In this document: positions 5,115-5,244 of the stretch, piece after piece
Position numbering within the stretch: the first letter of the stretch is position 1
Layout: each line of letters begins with the position of its first letter
Source of the DNA: Thermococcus sp.
GTDB taxonomy: Archaea; Methanobacteriota_B; Thermococci; Thermococcales; Thermococcaceae
NCBI GenBank assembly: GCA_021157445.1
Contig: JAGGWM010000114.1
Coordinates: 1 to 5,244, forward strand
Direction of reading: 5' to 3'
DNA: 5,244 nt
Made by a program: the position numbers and the translations under genes
The notes under the pieces: model-generated
What the model was told of the DNA's origin: nothing
Seen by the model: only the letters and a program-made list of their open reading frames with translations
Database searches by the model: none

Positions 5115-5128
5115 AGTAAAAAGCCTTT
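5115..5128 (-). promoter_or_regulatory. Promoter of the glycosyltransferase gene (leaderless)
   Basis: The minus strand carries BRE-like AGAAAGG (5123-5129) and TATA-like CTTTTTAC (5115-5122). The box centre is about 26 nt from the A of ATG 5093, so transcription would start at the start codon. It lies in the 35-nt gap after the upstream gene and touches that gene's stop codon. Confidence 0.5.
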
Positions 5129-5244
5129 CTATGGTCTACCTCTACCTTTTCCACGCGGTGGATTTATCGGCAAGTACTTCTCCTTTATCTTACCTCTTCC
5201 CTGGATAAAGGCTTCTCTTAGCATGTTTTTAGCGTCTTCAATGA
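5129..5244 (-). CDS. C-terminus of an unidentified gene with a basic Gly/Arg tail (partial)
   Basis: An open frame enters from the right edge on the minus strand and runs 37 codons to a TAG at 5129-5131. The visible end has a helix (about IEDAKNMLREAFIQGRG), then KIKEKYLPINPP, then RGKGRGRP at the very C-terminus. The tail is strongly basic, and its RGRP ending resembles the core of an AT-hook or an RNA/DNA-contacting RGG-like tail, so nucleic-acid binding is possible but not shown. I do not recognise the family. The gene ends 35 nt before the glycosyltransferase on the same strand. Codon use and composition look like the neighbours. Confidence 0.6.
   Translation of the reverse strand, partial: IEDAKNMLREAFIQGRGKIKEKYLPINPPRGKGRGRP

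Overview
The window looks like chromosomal DNA from a hyperthermophilic euryarchaeon of the order Thermococcales (Pyrococcus/Thermococcus type). The evidence is archaeal BRE/TATA promoter elements instead of -35/-10 boxes, GGAGGTG-type ribosome binding sites, oligo-T termination signals, a tRNA gene with encoded CCA, Lys/Glu/Arg/Ile-rich proteins, and a full-length archaeal-type Sua5 protein. The order-level assignment is inferred from overall look and was not searched.

Layout. 83-160 (-) is tRNA-Gly(GCC) with its own promoter. Upstream of it on the same strand, 218-925 (-) encodes a stand-alone nucleotidyltransferase-fold protein with a GS-x10-DxD signature. A divergent intergenic region (926-1051) separates it from 1052-1471 (+), a 139-residue protein whose C-terminal half resembles the export chaperone SecB. 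Next on the + strand is a small winged-helix DNA-binding protein (1530-1755). Its reading frame has no in-frame start codon: the best start (ATG at 1530) is out of frame by exactly one base. That gene overlaps tail-to-tail by 14 bp with 1742-2926 (-), a soluble all-helical TPR/SNAP-like protein that probably starts at a TTG.

The right half is a two-gene minus-strand unit: a GT4-type glycosyltransferase (4026-5093) followed by threonylcarbamoyl-AMP synthase TsaC2/Sua5 (3035-4060). Their coding regions overlap by 35 nt, and an oligo-T signal follows. At the right edge is the C-terminus of one more minus-strand gene (5129-5244), ending in a basic Gly/Arg tail.

Functionally, Sua5 makes the activated intermediate for tRNA t6A37 modification, and the glycosyltransferase probably acts on surface glycans, glycolipids or solutes; nothing in the sequence links the two beyond co-transcription. 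The nucleotidyltransferase, SecB-like and winged-helix genes are small, uncharacterised and adjacent. They are the least ordinary part of the window. No mobile element, CRISPR array or prophage was seen.
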